From: Bugula neritina
Lineage: Eukaryota; Bryozoa; Gymnolaemata; Cheilostomatida; Bugulidae
Direction: 5' to 3'
Length of the DNA: 64,000 nucleotides
NCBI GenBank assembly: GCA_964035545.1
Contig: OZ037767.1
Location: 28,811,628 to 28,875,627, forward strand
The position numbers and the translations under genes are program-made. Below the pieces are notes generated by a model that saw only the letters and a list, made by a program, of their open reading frames with translations, was not told where the DNA came from and searched no databases. Positions 12,601-24,763 of this stretch are shown here, in pieces (the stretch's first letter is position 1; every line of letters begins with the position of its first letter).

Positions 12601-15600
12601 CAGCTGTCAATCTGATGCTTCAGCTCTCTGCTGTTATCCTCAACGTTGCGTCATTACTTATTCTTTAGAGACATACAATTTGGACTTGAGATTCCACAAT
12701 AGACATGGATCCAACTGTGTTGTACTAAATGAGGGGCGGAGTGTCTCCCGCCCACACCCTCGAGAAGAGTTCAACGATGCCGTAGTTATGACTAGCCGGC
12801 CTCTGAGGCTAAACGAGTTGTTTGAAGTAGTTGTGGACAAAATGGTGGACAGGTGGAGTGGCTCTTTAGAGTGTGGTGGGTTTATAATTGCTTCATGTGC
12901 TCTAATTTTATATTATTAACAAGGTGTATGTCATATAGCATGGTGTATATCATATAACATGGTGTATATTATATAACATGGTGTATATCATATAACACGG
13001 TGTATTGGTTTAGGTGTGACCACACTAAATCCTGATAACTTGGAGTTTCCCTCTTCCATGTCTGATTTGTCTCCTCCCGGAACTTATATTCTTTCTGGCT
13101 GCTCCATTGTGCAGGTAAAATATAACCAACTATTTCATTTTCAAAAATTCTTTTCTTTCTTACAAGCTAATGGATAGTAAGGCACTGCGTAGTGTGATAT
13201 ATGAATAGCTGTAAACTTGTGACTATTAACTCATAGTTACTATGTACCCATAGTTACTGTATACCCATAGTTACTATGTACCCATAGTTACTGTGTACCC
13301 ATAGTTACTGTGTACTCATAGTTACTGTGTACCCATAGTTACTGTGTACTCATAGTTACTGTGTACTCATAGTTACTGTGTACTCATAGTTACTGTGTAC
13401 TCATAGTTACTGTGTACTCATAGTTACTGTGTACTCATAGTTACTGTGTACTCATAGTTACTGTGTACCCATAGTTACTGTGTACTCATAGTTACTGTGT
13501 ACTCATAGTTACTGTGTACTCATAGTTACTGTGTACTCATAGTTACTGTGTACTCATAGTTACTGTGTACTCATAGTTACTGTGTACTCATAGTTACTGT
13601 GTACCCATAGTTACTATGTACCCATAGTTACTGTGTACTCATAGTTACTGTGTACTCATAGCTACTGTAAACTCATAGTTATTATGAATATCTTCTCCCA
13701 GGACGGGTACATGATGCGCACTCGTTACAACTGTGACCTTGAGCAGATCGAGACAGGGTCACGGATCGGCATGCTAGTCAGCTCAGACCGATGTCTGCAT
13801 TTCTACCTGAATGGTGTGGACCAGGGAGTTGCCTGCTCAGACATTCCGGATAGTAAGTCTCAGTACTCAGCTTATGTTAGTTGGTAATGAGCTGAGCATA
13901 CTTCTTGAATACAAGGTTCACAGTTATTTGATAGTTAGATGAAATGATATGTTATTAGTATATATTATTCAAATACTTGATAAATTACTGTAAAAATCCA
14001 TTGGCTCTGCTTCGGCTGATATAGTTTGTAAATAGTTTTCACTCTGGGATTTTACTAACTGAATGATTTTTATATCAAAGTTACTATAAAGTTTCAAATA
14101 TTTGTTTAATATAATATGAAGGCATAATAAAAACTATACTAATTTGTGTTCACAGTTTTAATGGGTTTTAAAATGTCATGTAGATGTTTATGGTGTGATT
14201 GACTTATACGGAGCTTGTGCTGGGGTGTCAATCACTGGTAGCACCGCCCCTTCAGACAGCCAATCACCTGCTTCCAATGTTACCGTACCAACCACTCAAC
14301 AACTGAATGAGCAGAAGGCAGCTTCAGGTACTCTTCACTCAGTTACTGTTCACTCAGTTACTGTTCACTCAGTTACGCTTCACTCTGGTACTCTTCACTA
14401 TTATATTTCCTCTGAGATATGTAGCTGTTGATATGTCATGTTGCAGCACACAGACACAGGTTTAGTAAATGTTGCGGCAGAAACATTTTATTGCGAAATG
14501 AGAACACAACTGCTACTCGCACCAAGAACTTTGATCATGGCATCGTGTATAGCGCAGACCCGGTCAAGACAGATGAGCTATTTGAGGTAAGTTTACTAGA
14601 TATAAGTCTACTTTTATACGTACTAGAGGTAAGTTACTAGATGTAAGTTTACTTCTGTGCGTACTCAATGCCACTGAGGATTATTGGTTGACGGTTGATA
14701 ATGTTTTAAATGAGAAGTTTTAAAATATTCCCATCATTATCATTGCTATTTCCTTCTCAATATAATACTATATTCATTGAGGAAAGTATATTTGGTGAGT
14801 TACTGTGTTTAGAATATCCTTTATACAGATTGTGTATAATTCTACATCCAGTAATAATATTCCACACAGAATAAAGTGTTAGTTTGGATGTCGCCTTCTT
14901 TTAGATTCGAATAGACCAAGTGGCCAGACAATGGTCAGGATCCTTAGTGATGGGCTTCACCACCCAGACCGTATCTGAGAGTCAGACAATCGCTATAACT
15001 CAGGCTACAGCTTTAGATCTACACAGCAGCACTAAGAAAACTTGGCTAATCTCAGGATCCACAGGCTAGTGTTTATAGATATTCTTACAGCTGTATATAG
15101 AGCTAAATGCTGATGTTCTACAAATCGGACAGATGCTCTAAGAAGCTGTATGACTGCCATTGACATTTGGCTAGATTGTTTCAAAGATGTTTATTGCTGA
15201 GTTGCAGCACAAAGTGTATATTTTATTTGCATTTATGATCTGTATAATTTGAAATTATATAACTTCAGTCACGCACAATGGGGAGATAATTACGGAGAAT
15301 TATTTGCCCTCGTTGGATCGCCTAGAGGTAGGATGTAAAGTCGGTATTAAGAGGTGTAGCGACGGTACCATGCATCTGTATATTAATGGCGAAGACCTCG
15401 GTGTAGCCGCCCGTCACATTCCTAGAGTGAGTGTTCTCAGTCTATCCGTGTTTAGATCTCCACTTTCAAGTTGTGACACGTTATTGAGATTGAAAACCTT
15501 TACTTTATAAATCATCACATCAGCAGTATTTTTTGAAGTTGTCTTCTCACTCAGTCAGTTTTTCCAATTCCTTTTGCAGAATGTCTTTTTAATCGTGGAC

Positions 15601-18600
15601 ATATATGGCTCAGTGGAGTCCGTGTCCATCACCAGTAAAACTAAGAATTCTCGTTTACAAAATGAATCTCACGTAATCAACGAAACACTTTCTGTTAAGC
15701 CCGCCTTTCACACCAATGAAGAGGTAGGAACAGTAGGCTATTCCATAACTTCTCAGTTGTTAGTCATCAGTTATGTTGGAGTTGTTGTGTACTGTTAGGA
15801 GTATACAGGGTGGTATTATATATACTGCTAGGGGGTATACAAGGGGATATTATATATACTGCTAGGGGGTATACAGGGTGATGTTATGTATTCTGCTAGG
15901 GGTATGATGTGGACACCAGGGCCAAAAGTTACTCATTTTCCACCTGCGTCGGCAGAAATATTCAGTTACGTAATAAAGACACTGTAGCCTGCAGAGTGAA
16001 TGGATATAACCAGGCAGTTGTGTTGGTTTCTAAGCCTTTGACTGCATGCAGTCCATTTATAGTGAGTATTTGCTGTCACTTTACTATCTTCTCATGACTC
16101 AGTACTACATGACTTTGTACTCTGTAACTTTGTACTCTGACTACTGTTACTCTGTACTCTGAATACTATTACTTTGTACTCTCATTACTATTACTCTGTA
16201 CTCTGACTACTGTTACTTTGTACTCTGACTACTATTACTCTGTACTCTGACTACTGTTACTTTGTACTTTGACTACTGTTACTTTGTACTCTCACTACTG
16301 TTACTCTGTACTCTGAATACTATTACTTTGTACTCTCATTACTATTACTCTGTACTCTGACTACTGTTACTTTGTACTTTGACTACTATTACTTTGTACT
16401 CTCACTACTATTAGGCTCATCTCAAAATAATTAGTACAGTGCAAAATAAGGACAGGTTTTCAAAAATGATGTTGTCTAGCTCTCTGATGCTTCAAATATG
16501 TGAACTCACTGTGTCCCAGAATAAAAAACATTTTAATTTATTATAAAATTAGTATATTTAAGCTATATTATGCATTTTTTATTGAAAAAATGACAAGTTT
16601 TTAAATTTTACCCACTGAAAAATAAATTCAGTGGGTAACACATTTCAACTTTGACATAGCATAATTTTTTTATAAACATATATTATGATTATATTTTTTT
16701 CCTTAAACTGTTCTAAAAAAGCTTGTCAATCTCTTGGTGTGCTGAATGTCTAATTCCTAGCGGTACAAGTTTAGATATTCCTGTTTTAGTGTTTCAACCT
16801 CACGAATTTTTTGTCCGCAACAATTGTCCGTAAATTGAGTATGAGCACGTGAGAACGAAATTGCTAACGCTTTCTGTTTACACTCTCAAATAAATTAGTT
16901 AAATTTCATTATTTTGCTCAAACTTATTTTTTACAACGATAAATATATTTTCATCTTGTTTGTTCGTAAGTATAAAATAATTACACAGTAATCTAATTCT
17001 GTTTTCATAAATAAAGTCATCTTGAAACCTCTAGAATTTAGAGTATAGTAGCGCATCCGGTTTGTTGCCAAGAAAATGATCTGATGGCATAGCGGTTTAG
17101 TTTTCATTTATTTCGTCAGGTTAGTATTCATTGTATTTTTCCAAACTTCTCATAACTTTTTATATTTATCAAACAATATAACTTTCAGTCAATTTTTCTC
17201 TAAGGCTTCATTCTTTTGTTTTATCAATTCTTACAATGATAATCCCAATCATAACGATAACGAGTAACTCTTTAAGTTTATCATAACATTTCTATTATTA
17301 ATAATTTAAAATTAATGATAATTGGGAAATAAGAACTAAATAACTAAGTAAATAACTTTTTAATGCATTAAGTTTAAATTGCACTTGCGTATTTAGACTT
17401 TAGTTTTGAATTGCCATAATTTATATTCAACTAAAACTTTTATTGCCGCGATCAGCAACTTAAAATTCAAATTGAAATTGTAGCCATTCACCATTTAATG
17501 ATTCATTTTGAATTCAATAGTCAATACTGAATATTGTAAACTGCGATGTGTAAATTCAAACTGTAAGTGTAATGATATTGAACTCAATATGATATTACCA
17601 ATACTAATACTATTACTATTAGTAGGCCCATTACTTTTCTTAATAACATAAGCATTAAGTGATTACTCTTACTCTTACTACTCTCACTCTGAGTGCTTGA
17701 TCCCTGCTTATTGGCATTTTTTATAGTTTGCACTTGATAAATTTAATTTAATTAGAAATTTAAGAATAAGTTGCTTTAATAATAATATGTTAATATATCT
17801 ACTTAGTACATAATAGTGATTTGGATTAGCTCCTTAGGTTTAAGTTGAATGAGTAAGTTATACTACGGACATGTACGCTACGGGTACTTAAGCAAATTAA
17901 TCATTGCTAACAACTTGTCAATAGTGTAATAGCTTGTAACGTGCTAATAGTCAATTTAAATACAACTTTATTCTGAAGGCTAGCTCTTGTTTTGCAACTA
18001 TTTAGTTTCATTATCTTATTCATTAAGTTATTAATAGCCAATAACTTAGATTATAGCTAACCCTCATCTTCTAAGCATTAGTCTCAATAGCTTACCAAAC
18101 TAAAAAACTCATATATTTTAGTTTTTATATTGTATAGAATAGTTTCATGCCTTTCAAGACCAGGCAACAGTCCACTGCTAGGAGCCATGCTTCATCAGAA
18201 AAAAGCAGTGGTCTGAAGAGCAGCAAGAGAGAAGGAAGCAACAACTGAGGGGTATGTCAACATCTGAACAAGTATAGACAAATTGAAAGTTCAGAAGAGC
18301 GATTAAAATAAAAATCATACTTGAAATATACAGCTTAATTAAGTTTAGATGAATCTTACGATGAAGCCAGTACAATAGAAATGTAGACTAAACAATCTAC
18401 TCCTACAACTAGCAAAATATTGAGAGGGCTGCAATAACATCAGCTCAAGCTCACATGGTTTCTGCAACTGCTACTTGTGAAATAATGATGAAAGTTTAAA
18501 TGTGTACATCAACATTAGCAAACATTCTATAATTTGTCTTACTGTTTTTTGTAGGAGGAGATGTGAGTGTAGATAAGTTAGAAGGAAGTGTGTTAGTGAA

Positions 18601-21600
18601 TATGTATTTCATGGTTTGTTGACAATATTTTATGTTTTGTGCATGCATTTTGTTTGTGTGAATGTCTTGTACTCGATATAATAGGACTACTGGTGAACTG
18701 TCAATTTATACAAAAAACTAACAAGCTATTAGCCTACCTCATAAGTGGTTTGGAAAGGCACCTGCTGTATGCATATGCTGTCAATTTTAAAAGTTTAGTC
18801 TGTAGAAAATTATTTTCCAAAATAAAGTCATTCTGTTTAAAACCAATCATAAAACTTTTGTCTCTTTATGCTGCAATATTTTTAATAAATTTTTTTTGGT
18901 GTTCACTTTATAGAGCCAAAGGTATAAATATGTCTATCACAGATAAAAACTAGTATTATTTTTGAATTCAGAGCCCTTATATTAGTCTAAAACCATGTTT
19001 TGCTTATTAAAATATAAACATTCATATTTCACCATTTTTTTGGACTGCGGACTTTTGAGAGGTTAAAGGTCAAGTTTAAGCACCTATGGCAATAAAATAA
19101 TCTCATATTTGAATTCAGCACCTAATAATTACCCGTATCACAAAGTTTGAGCTTTCTACTACAAGTTTTATTTTTTGAAAAAAATTTTCTGTGTGTACTA
19201 AATATTTTGAGATGGGCCATTACTCCGTACTCTGACTACTGTTACTTTGTACTCTCACTACTGTTACTCTGTACTCTGACTACTGTTACTTTGTACTTTG
19301 ACTACTGTTACTTTGTACTCTGAATACTATTACTTTGTACTCTCATTACTATTACTCTGTACTCTGACTACTGTTACTTTGTACTCTCACTACTGTTACT
19401 TTGTACTCTGACTACTGTTACTTTGTACTCTGACTACTGTTACTTTGTACTCTGAATACTATTACTTTGTACTCTCATTACTATTACTCTGTACTATGAC
19501 TACTGTTACTTTGTACTCTGAATACTATTACTTTGTACTCTCATTACTATTACTCTGTACTATGACTACTGTTACTTTGTACTCTCACTACTGTTACTTT
19601 GTACTCTGTATTTTATACACACCTCCTGCATGTACACGCCCAATATTGTGTCATAAACTGAAAACATTGACAATTGTTTGTGAAACTTTTCAAGAAAAAT
19701 GTCTTAACAAAAATTAAAGAGCCTACAAAATAACTTTACACTGAATATAGCAGGTCACGGCTTCAATAAAAAATTTTGATAACATTAAGTTGCATAGTGC
19801 ACTTGGGAAACAATTCTGAATCGAATATGGGATGATTTTCATTTAATAAATATTTTTTTTAAATTATCAACTAATAGCTTCAACAAGTTGATGCATGACC
19901 TTGAAATGACCCTGCAGTCAACTCGATAAAATGTTGCAGTTCAAAGTAGACAAGTTGAATCCGAAGTGGACGTCGTCTTTCGTAGTTGGAGTAACCAATC
20001 AGCAAGTAGAAAGTGTCCCCAGCCTCAAGTCCGCCTTAAGTCTTACCAAGTCAACGTGGCTAATCAAATCTAACTCTGTATTTCACCATGGCAAGAAGGT
20101 ACTGTTTTTCTAAATCCATTTAGAAGTTGTAAAATGTATTATGCTACATGCAATCATGTAGCTGGCATATGTGTTGAATAATTTCACATATTATCATCAG
20201 TTTTCTAATTGTGTTGAAGATAATAATAAATAGAATTTGTTCTAACAGTGGAATAGTATGAGGTTTGCATAGTAACAGTGGAATAGTATGAGGTTTGCAT
20301 AGTAACAGTGAAATAGTATGAGGTTTGTATACTAACAGTGGAATAGTTTGTATAGTAACAGTGGAATAGTTTGTATAGTAACAGTGGAATAGTTTGTATA
20401 GTAACAGTGGAATAGTTTGTATAGTAACAGTGGAATAGTTTGTATAGTAACAGTGGAATAGTTTGCATAGTAACAGTGGAATAGTTTGCATAGTAACAGT
20501 GGAATAGTATGAAGTTTGTATACTAACAGTGGAATAGTTTGTATAGTAACAGTGGAATAGTTTGTATAGTAACAGTGGAATAGTTTGTATAGTAACAGTG
20601 GAATAGTTTGTATAGTAACAGTGGAATAGTTTGTATAGTAACAGTGGAATAGTTTGTATAGTAACAGTGGAATAGTTTGTATAGTAACAGTGGAATAGTA
20701 TGAGGTTTGTATAGTAACAGTAGAATAGTTTGTATAGTAACAGTGGAATAGTTTGTATAGTAACAGTGGAATAGTATGAGGTTTGTATAGTAACAGTGGA
20801 ATAGTATGAGGTTTGTATAGTAACAGTGGAATAGTATGAGGTTTGTATAGTAACAGTGGAATAGTTTGTATAGTAACAGTGGAATAGTTTGTATAATAAC
20901 ACTAGAATAGTATGAGGTTTGTATAGTAACAGTGGAATAGTTTGTATAGTAACAGTGGAATAGTTTGTATAATAACACTAGAATAGTATGAGGTTTGTAT
21001 AGTAACAGTGGAATAGTATGAGGTTTGCATAGTAACAGTGGAATAGTATACAGTATAGTGACAGTGGAATAGTTTGTATAGTAACAGTGGAATAGTTTGC
21101 ATAGTACTCTGTTTCCTGTAGATTAAGAACAACTACTGCACGGATCTAAATAATTTAGAAGTCGGTTCCACTATTAGCTTGTCAATAGACAATGAAAGGA
21201 GTTTACATTTGCACATCAATGGCGTAGATGAAGGGGTGGCGGTTAAATGTATGCCCGACCCTTGTTATCCTTTGATTGACCTCTATGGAAAGTGTGGTCA
21301 GGTAATACTATACATATGGTTGTATACTCGGCATTTTGTAAACAGTGTGTTTTTACTGGAATCTTTTTAATTTGAACAGTTTGCTAAAATTATATCTCTT
21401 GATAGGTTTCTATAGTTCATGATGAAGATGGAAGACAATTTCCTAAAGAGGATCGTGAAAAAGCTGATATGGAAAATGGTAAAATTCTTCATAATGCTAC
21501 AGTATACTGATTGTTATATAGATAAGCATAGACGCAATTTGTGTGAGCTGTTAATTAAATAGTTGATAGCCTTAGCACCACAGATTAGGCGTAACTTCTA

Positions 21601-23873
21601 GACCTGCCTATGAAATCAGCTATAAGCATTTTGTTCTGTTGAAGGAATAAAAGAAAAAACGAAGGTACCGACTAACACTAATTGTTCTTATCAGCAACTT
21701 TGTGATAGATTCAGGCTCTGCATATCTTTGCCAGGTCAGTGTATATTGCACAGCGAATTGTAGAGGAATGTCAAAGTTGTCTAATAGAGGGGACAAATCC
21801 AAACCCTTGGCTTGGTTTTTATTGCCAAGTTGAAAACTACATTATATTTTTGTAGTGCAACTGACAGAATTTTATTTTCAGCTTTTGTTTTATATTTCAG
21901 ATGAGTTCTTCAAGAGTAAGTTCAACAAATGTTTCTGTGATTCCTGTCACAGTGTGAGGGGTGGTGCGACACACAAAATCAGAGGTAGCCCTGGTAAAGA
22001 ATACACTGTACCGGTGGGATGGTACAGATTTGGTCTCAAGTAAGTGCTGCCTTTGCCTCTCATGTTGCCAACTGGATTATTCCATCATGCAGTTTGAAAA
22101 TTGGGAAATTTGCTTGAATTGGCATAAAATAATGTGTCATGCTGATGCTCAATATGTTGCTGTACAATAAATGGCAATATAGAATTTTTTTCAAGATTTC
22201 ATCATGTGTTTAACTATTAAAAGGGTTCATAATGTTGAGGGCAAATTTACAAAAGTGCACTAAATATATCATCTCATTTGAATTATCCCTCCTGCAATAC
22301 AAGTATCCATTATATGGCATTTGTGTAGAGTCAAACCAAGAGTGAAGTCTATGAAGATATTTGACAACTGGAATGTTGCTTATAATGGCGTTAAAATAGA
22401 AGCTGTTAGAAAGATCTTAGATAGTGGAGACTTGATCAGCGTGGGTAGGTGTCTGTATAACTACCTAACAGGTTTCATCACTACTGTCAGTTGTCTGCTC
22501 GCTATATTCTATGTCCTGTGAGGCTGGTGCTGAATGATTGGAGTATTTCCTCGTAGACTCCAGTACGTGTCAGGCACACGCAGTGTTGAAATAATGAAAA
22601 TAACAAAAATAATGCTTGGCTATGGGAGTTGTCTGCTCAATAGTATAGTGGTATAACTTGGCACATAATCTTGTATTAATACAGTCCAAACATCTAGTAT
22701 ATGAAAATGATAAGGAAGTTTCATGGCTGAAAGGTTTAAGCACTACACTTGTTGAAAAGGCAACTTAATGAACTAGAAATTTATAAATACTCCATTAGGC
22801 AATGCTAGTATAATTTTTTTGATTTGTCTGGTTTACATCAAAGAACGTATGGTTATTCCTTAGAACTCTAGTTCACACATAGCATTAGATTGTTTCTTTG
22901 TTGTATTGTATTTTAGTAGCTTGTGTCTTTACCCATCCGTGAGAGTAGTAAGATTTGCAGTAGCTCACTTTTTTATGATGTGAGATTTGTAGTGTAATAC
23001 TAAGTTATTAAATTCTGATTCGTTAATTATCTGCTCTGACAGCTAATGATGCCGTGCAACAGACTGTAAGCTTTGCGGCGGGAGATGAGAAGAAACCAGA
23101 CAGGTTTGAGTCAGTGCCCGTCATACTCACCCCTAACCTACATTATGCTTCCTGCCACCATTTCACTCAGCCAGTAGAGTAAGTTACTTTAAAATGCTGT
23201 CAAGTACTTCAAGTACTTTCAAATACCATGCAATACAATAGTATTAAGTTGAGGCTGGAGCTTAAACTTTTAAGCCAGGTCATTTATTAAGCCATGTGTT
23301 GCATCAGCTAGAGATAGCATGTAATAAAAGTTAGCAGTAGTTTAGCATAAACATCAAGTGTCAGGGATTCTTTAAAAACCTTTAGCTTATAGTATTTGTG
23401 GTGACTCTTAGAGTTCACTTCTATAAAGGGTTGCCGAAGAATGAACATAAAAACTACATTTTTTTAAAATTGGGTCCCAATAGTTGAATTTGTTTATTAT
23501 CATCTCTCTTATAAATTACCAGCCTTCCTCCCACTTAACCCTAAGAACAAGTACGTGGTTCTTCTACATTTAAAAGTAGTTAGGTATCTAAAAAAACTTG
23601 GGCTATTAATTTAATTTAATTTATTGTGATATTATGTTTTTAATTTGCAGCTATAAAGATGCCAAAACAGGTAAGCTGTATCAAGTTAAACTTGCCTTTG
23701 AAGTGTGCATCAAGCCTGGATCTTTCAATGTTGGCCCCCAGACGTTAGACGCAAACGATTTATTGGATTCAAAACTCAACTCCAATGAGATGGAGTGGGC
23801 AACGAAAGAAAGGGGAAGTGTTGAAATATACGGACTGCTGTTACAACTTACTCCTCTGTGTAAATCATCGTAG
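6681..23873 (+). CDS. NEURL4: NEURL4 homologue, six NHR domains
   Basis: Twenty-six exons encode 1408 residues (human NEURL4 about 1560). Exons: 6681-6872, 7179-7362, 8561-8743, 9782-9981, 10314-10514, 10691-10831, 10920-11115, 11335-11440, 11768-12035, 12327-12489, 12669-12875, 13014-13114, 13702-13852, 14184-14327, 14447-14586, 14905-15064, 15269-15426, 15580-15723, 15900-16061, 19940-20098, 21122-21301, 21406-21478, 21901-22039, 22329-22444, 23043-23178, 23651-23873. NHR domains start near residues 14, 205, 445, 622, 815 and 1020, with recurring [11 protein letters not shown] and IDLYG motifs. The Cys-rich C-terminal domain (about 1205-1408) has [11 protein letters not shown]. Family members bind HERC2 and CP110 and act at centrioles. 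The start is uncertain: TTCAG at 6689-6693 may be an acceptor, making ATG 6714 or an upstream exon the start. Intron 16 has a GC donor. Confidence 0.92.
8328..8520. repeat. Minisatellite in NEURL4 intron 2
   Basis: Tandem units of about 26 bp built on TAGTTACTACTAACAGTACAG end about 40 bp before the acceptor of the exon at 8561. Confidence 0.8.
11164..11252. repeat. GTA/GTG trinucleotide repeat in NEURL4 intron 7
   Basis: A run of GTA and GTG triplets starts about 50 bp after the donor at 11116. It makes a false poly-Val reading frame. Confidence 0.9.
12520..12600. repeat. Short tandem repeat (TGTTGACA type), NEURL4 intron 10
   Basis: About seven imperfect 10-12 bp units related to TGTTGACATG begin about 30 bp after the donor at 12490. 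Confidence 0.65.
12915..13008. repeat. Minisatellite in NEURL4 intron 11
   Basis: About five units related to GGTGTATATCATATAACAT fill most of the 138 bp intron and end about 5 bp before the acceptor of the exon at 13014. Confidence 0.8.
13229..13683. repeat. 17-bp minisatellite in NEURL4 intron 12
   Basis: About 27 copies of the 17-bp unit CTCATAGTTACTGTGTA stand in tandem with few variants (CTC/CCC, TGTG/TATG). The array ends 19 bp before the exon at 13702. Confidence 0.95.
14326..14396. repeat. 15-bp tandem repeat at NEURL4 exon 14 donor
   Basis: About four copies of a unit related to GTTACTGTTCACTCA start at the donor itself (exon end 14327). Confidence 0.7.
15785..15905. repeat. Three-copy repeat containing the NEURL4 exon 19 acceptor
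   Basis: Three units of about 35 bp each end in ACTGCTAG or TTCTGCTAG followed by GGGGTATA. The last CTGCTAG is the acceptor chosen for the exon at 15900, so the acceptor and the first exon bases lie inside the repeat unit. Confidence 0.75.
16090..19610. repeat. 22-bp minisatellite of NEURL4 intron 19, split by an inserted element
   Basis: Units of about 22 bp (TACTCTGACTACTGTTACTT and variants) run from about 16090 to 16413 and continue from 19219 to about 19610. The 2.8 kb between belongs to a terminal-inverted-repeat element. The array starts about 30 bp after the donor at 16062. Confidence 0.9.
16414..19218. mobile_element. 2.8 kb terminal-inverted-repeat DNA element, apparently non-autonomous
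   Basis: The ends are 25-bp terminal inverted repeats: 16414-16438 (starting GGCTCATCTCAAAAT) and the reverse complement of 19194-19218 (GGCCCATCTCAAAAT), matching at 23 of 25 positions. A 4-bp direct repeat ATTA flanks the element (16410-16413 and 19219-19222); removing one copy and the element restores a continuous minisatellite. The interior is AT-rich and I find no transposase. One short basic frame, about 18146-18248 ([14 protein letters not shown] start), is open for 33 codons and may be a relic. The superfamily is not assignable by eye: a 4-bp ATTA duplication with GGC/GCC ends fits no family I can name with confidence, and the repeat context blurs the duplication length. Confidence 0.82.
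20235..21118. repeat. 23-bp minisatellite in NEURL4 intron 20
   Basis: About 35 copies of TTTGTATAGTAACAGTGGAA-TAG (23 bp), some with a 7-bp TATGAGG insertion making a 30-bp form. The array ends 3 bp before the acceptor dinucleotide region of the exon at 21122. Its minus strand is open for 252 codons only because the unit lacks stops. Confidence 0.95.
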
Positions 23874-24763
23874 TCGGTTCACTTGTCACATTATTTTCTT
23901 ATTTAAGTGAATATATGATATTGTTTTATAGGCTAATTTATTTTCACTAGCTAAATTGTTGGTTTTGCCAAATATATCTCAAAAGTTGAGAAGTGGTATT
24001 TCTGTAGGATGAATTGTGGTGGTGTTAGCATTAGAAAAACAAGAAAATAATAAAATTTCTAAACATTAAAAAATATGCAGCCAGTTATAGAATATAGATT
24101 TATTGGAAATCACAGAAATCAATCAGAGTTGCAAACTTTAAAATGTTGCCAAATAAAAAAGTAAATTATTTTAAAGAAAAGTGCCAATGATAAGTGACAA
24201 TTATACAGAAAATTAAAAAATTGGAGGCAAAAATACAATACTGAGTTAGAGATATTTTCAGCATTGATAGGCGATAAGTGGATATAAGAAAGTAAAACAT
24301 GCTAAAAGTGGTCAAGCAGTTCAATACAGCAAATACAATTACTTTCAACAGATAATCATAAAAATAAATACTACAATATCAGTTTTCTTTTTGAAGAGAA
24401 TATGATACAAAACTCCATAAGTTGAGAAATGATGGCTTGGCTTTAAAATTTCATAGAAATTAGTAAAAAAAGAACTTGGCCAAGACCTTGATCCTGATGC
24501 ATGCTGTTGGGGGAATAAGAGCTCTGCAAGCATAAAAACCAAGTATAAACCTATTATATATCAATATAAGGGGTGAAAAATAGCGTGCATTTTTAAATAA
24601 CAATGTTACCATATTTATACTAATACATTAGATTGTATAAAAATATATAAAATATATACAGCTATAGAACTTGAAAGGAAATTCATAAGCAATTAAACAT
24701 CCAATTAATTTATTAATGTATCTATTGGAAAACAGAAACTTATTCATTTACTTACTTTCATTC
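23874..24763. other. Convergent intergenic spacer (NEURL4 / scramblase)
   Basis: This 0.9 kb AT-rich spacer holds both 3' ends. AATAAA for NEURL4 is at 24049-24054, and TTTATT (AATAAA on the minus strand) is at 24099-24104, so the transcripts may end close together or overlap slightly. No coding exon is supported. Confidence 0.55.
24049..24054 (+). promoter_or_regulatory. Candidate polyadenylation signal of NEURL4
   Basis: AATAAA lies 176 bases after the NEURL4 stop codon. Confidence 0.5.

Noticed and set aside
13229-13683. Regular direct repeats as a CRISPR array
   Set aside because: Units are contiguous without unique spacers, and the DNA is an animal intron.
18639-18953. 104-codon frame inside the inserted element, as a possible transposase
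   Set aside because: Hydrophobic composition without any recognisable motif; likely chance in AT-rich DNA.
20144-20902. Long minus-strand open frame of 252 codons with Tyr/Thr/Ile/Leu repeats
   Set aside because: It coincides with the 23-bp minisatellite of a NEURL4 intron; a stop-free repeat unit explains it, and several frames are open at once.
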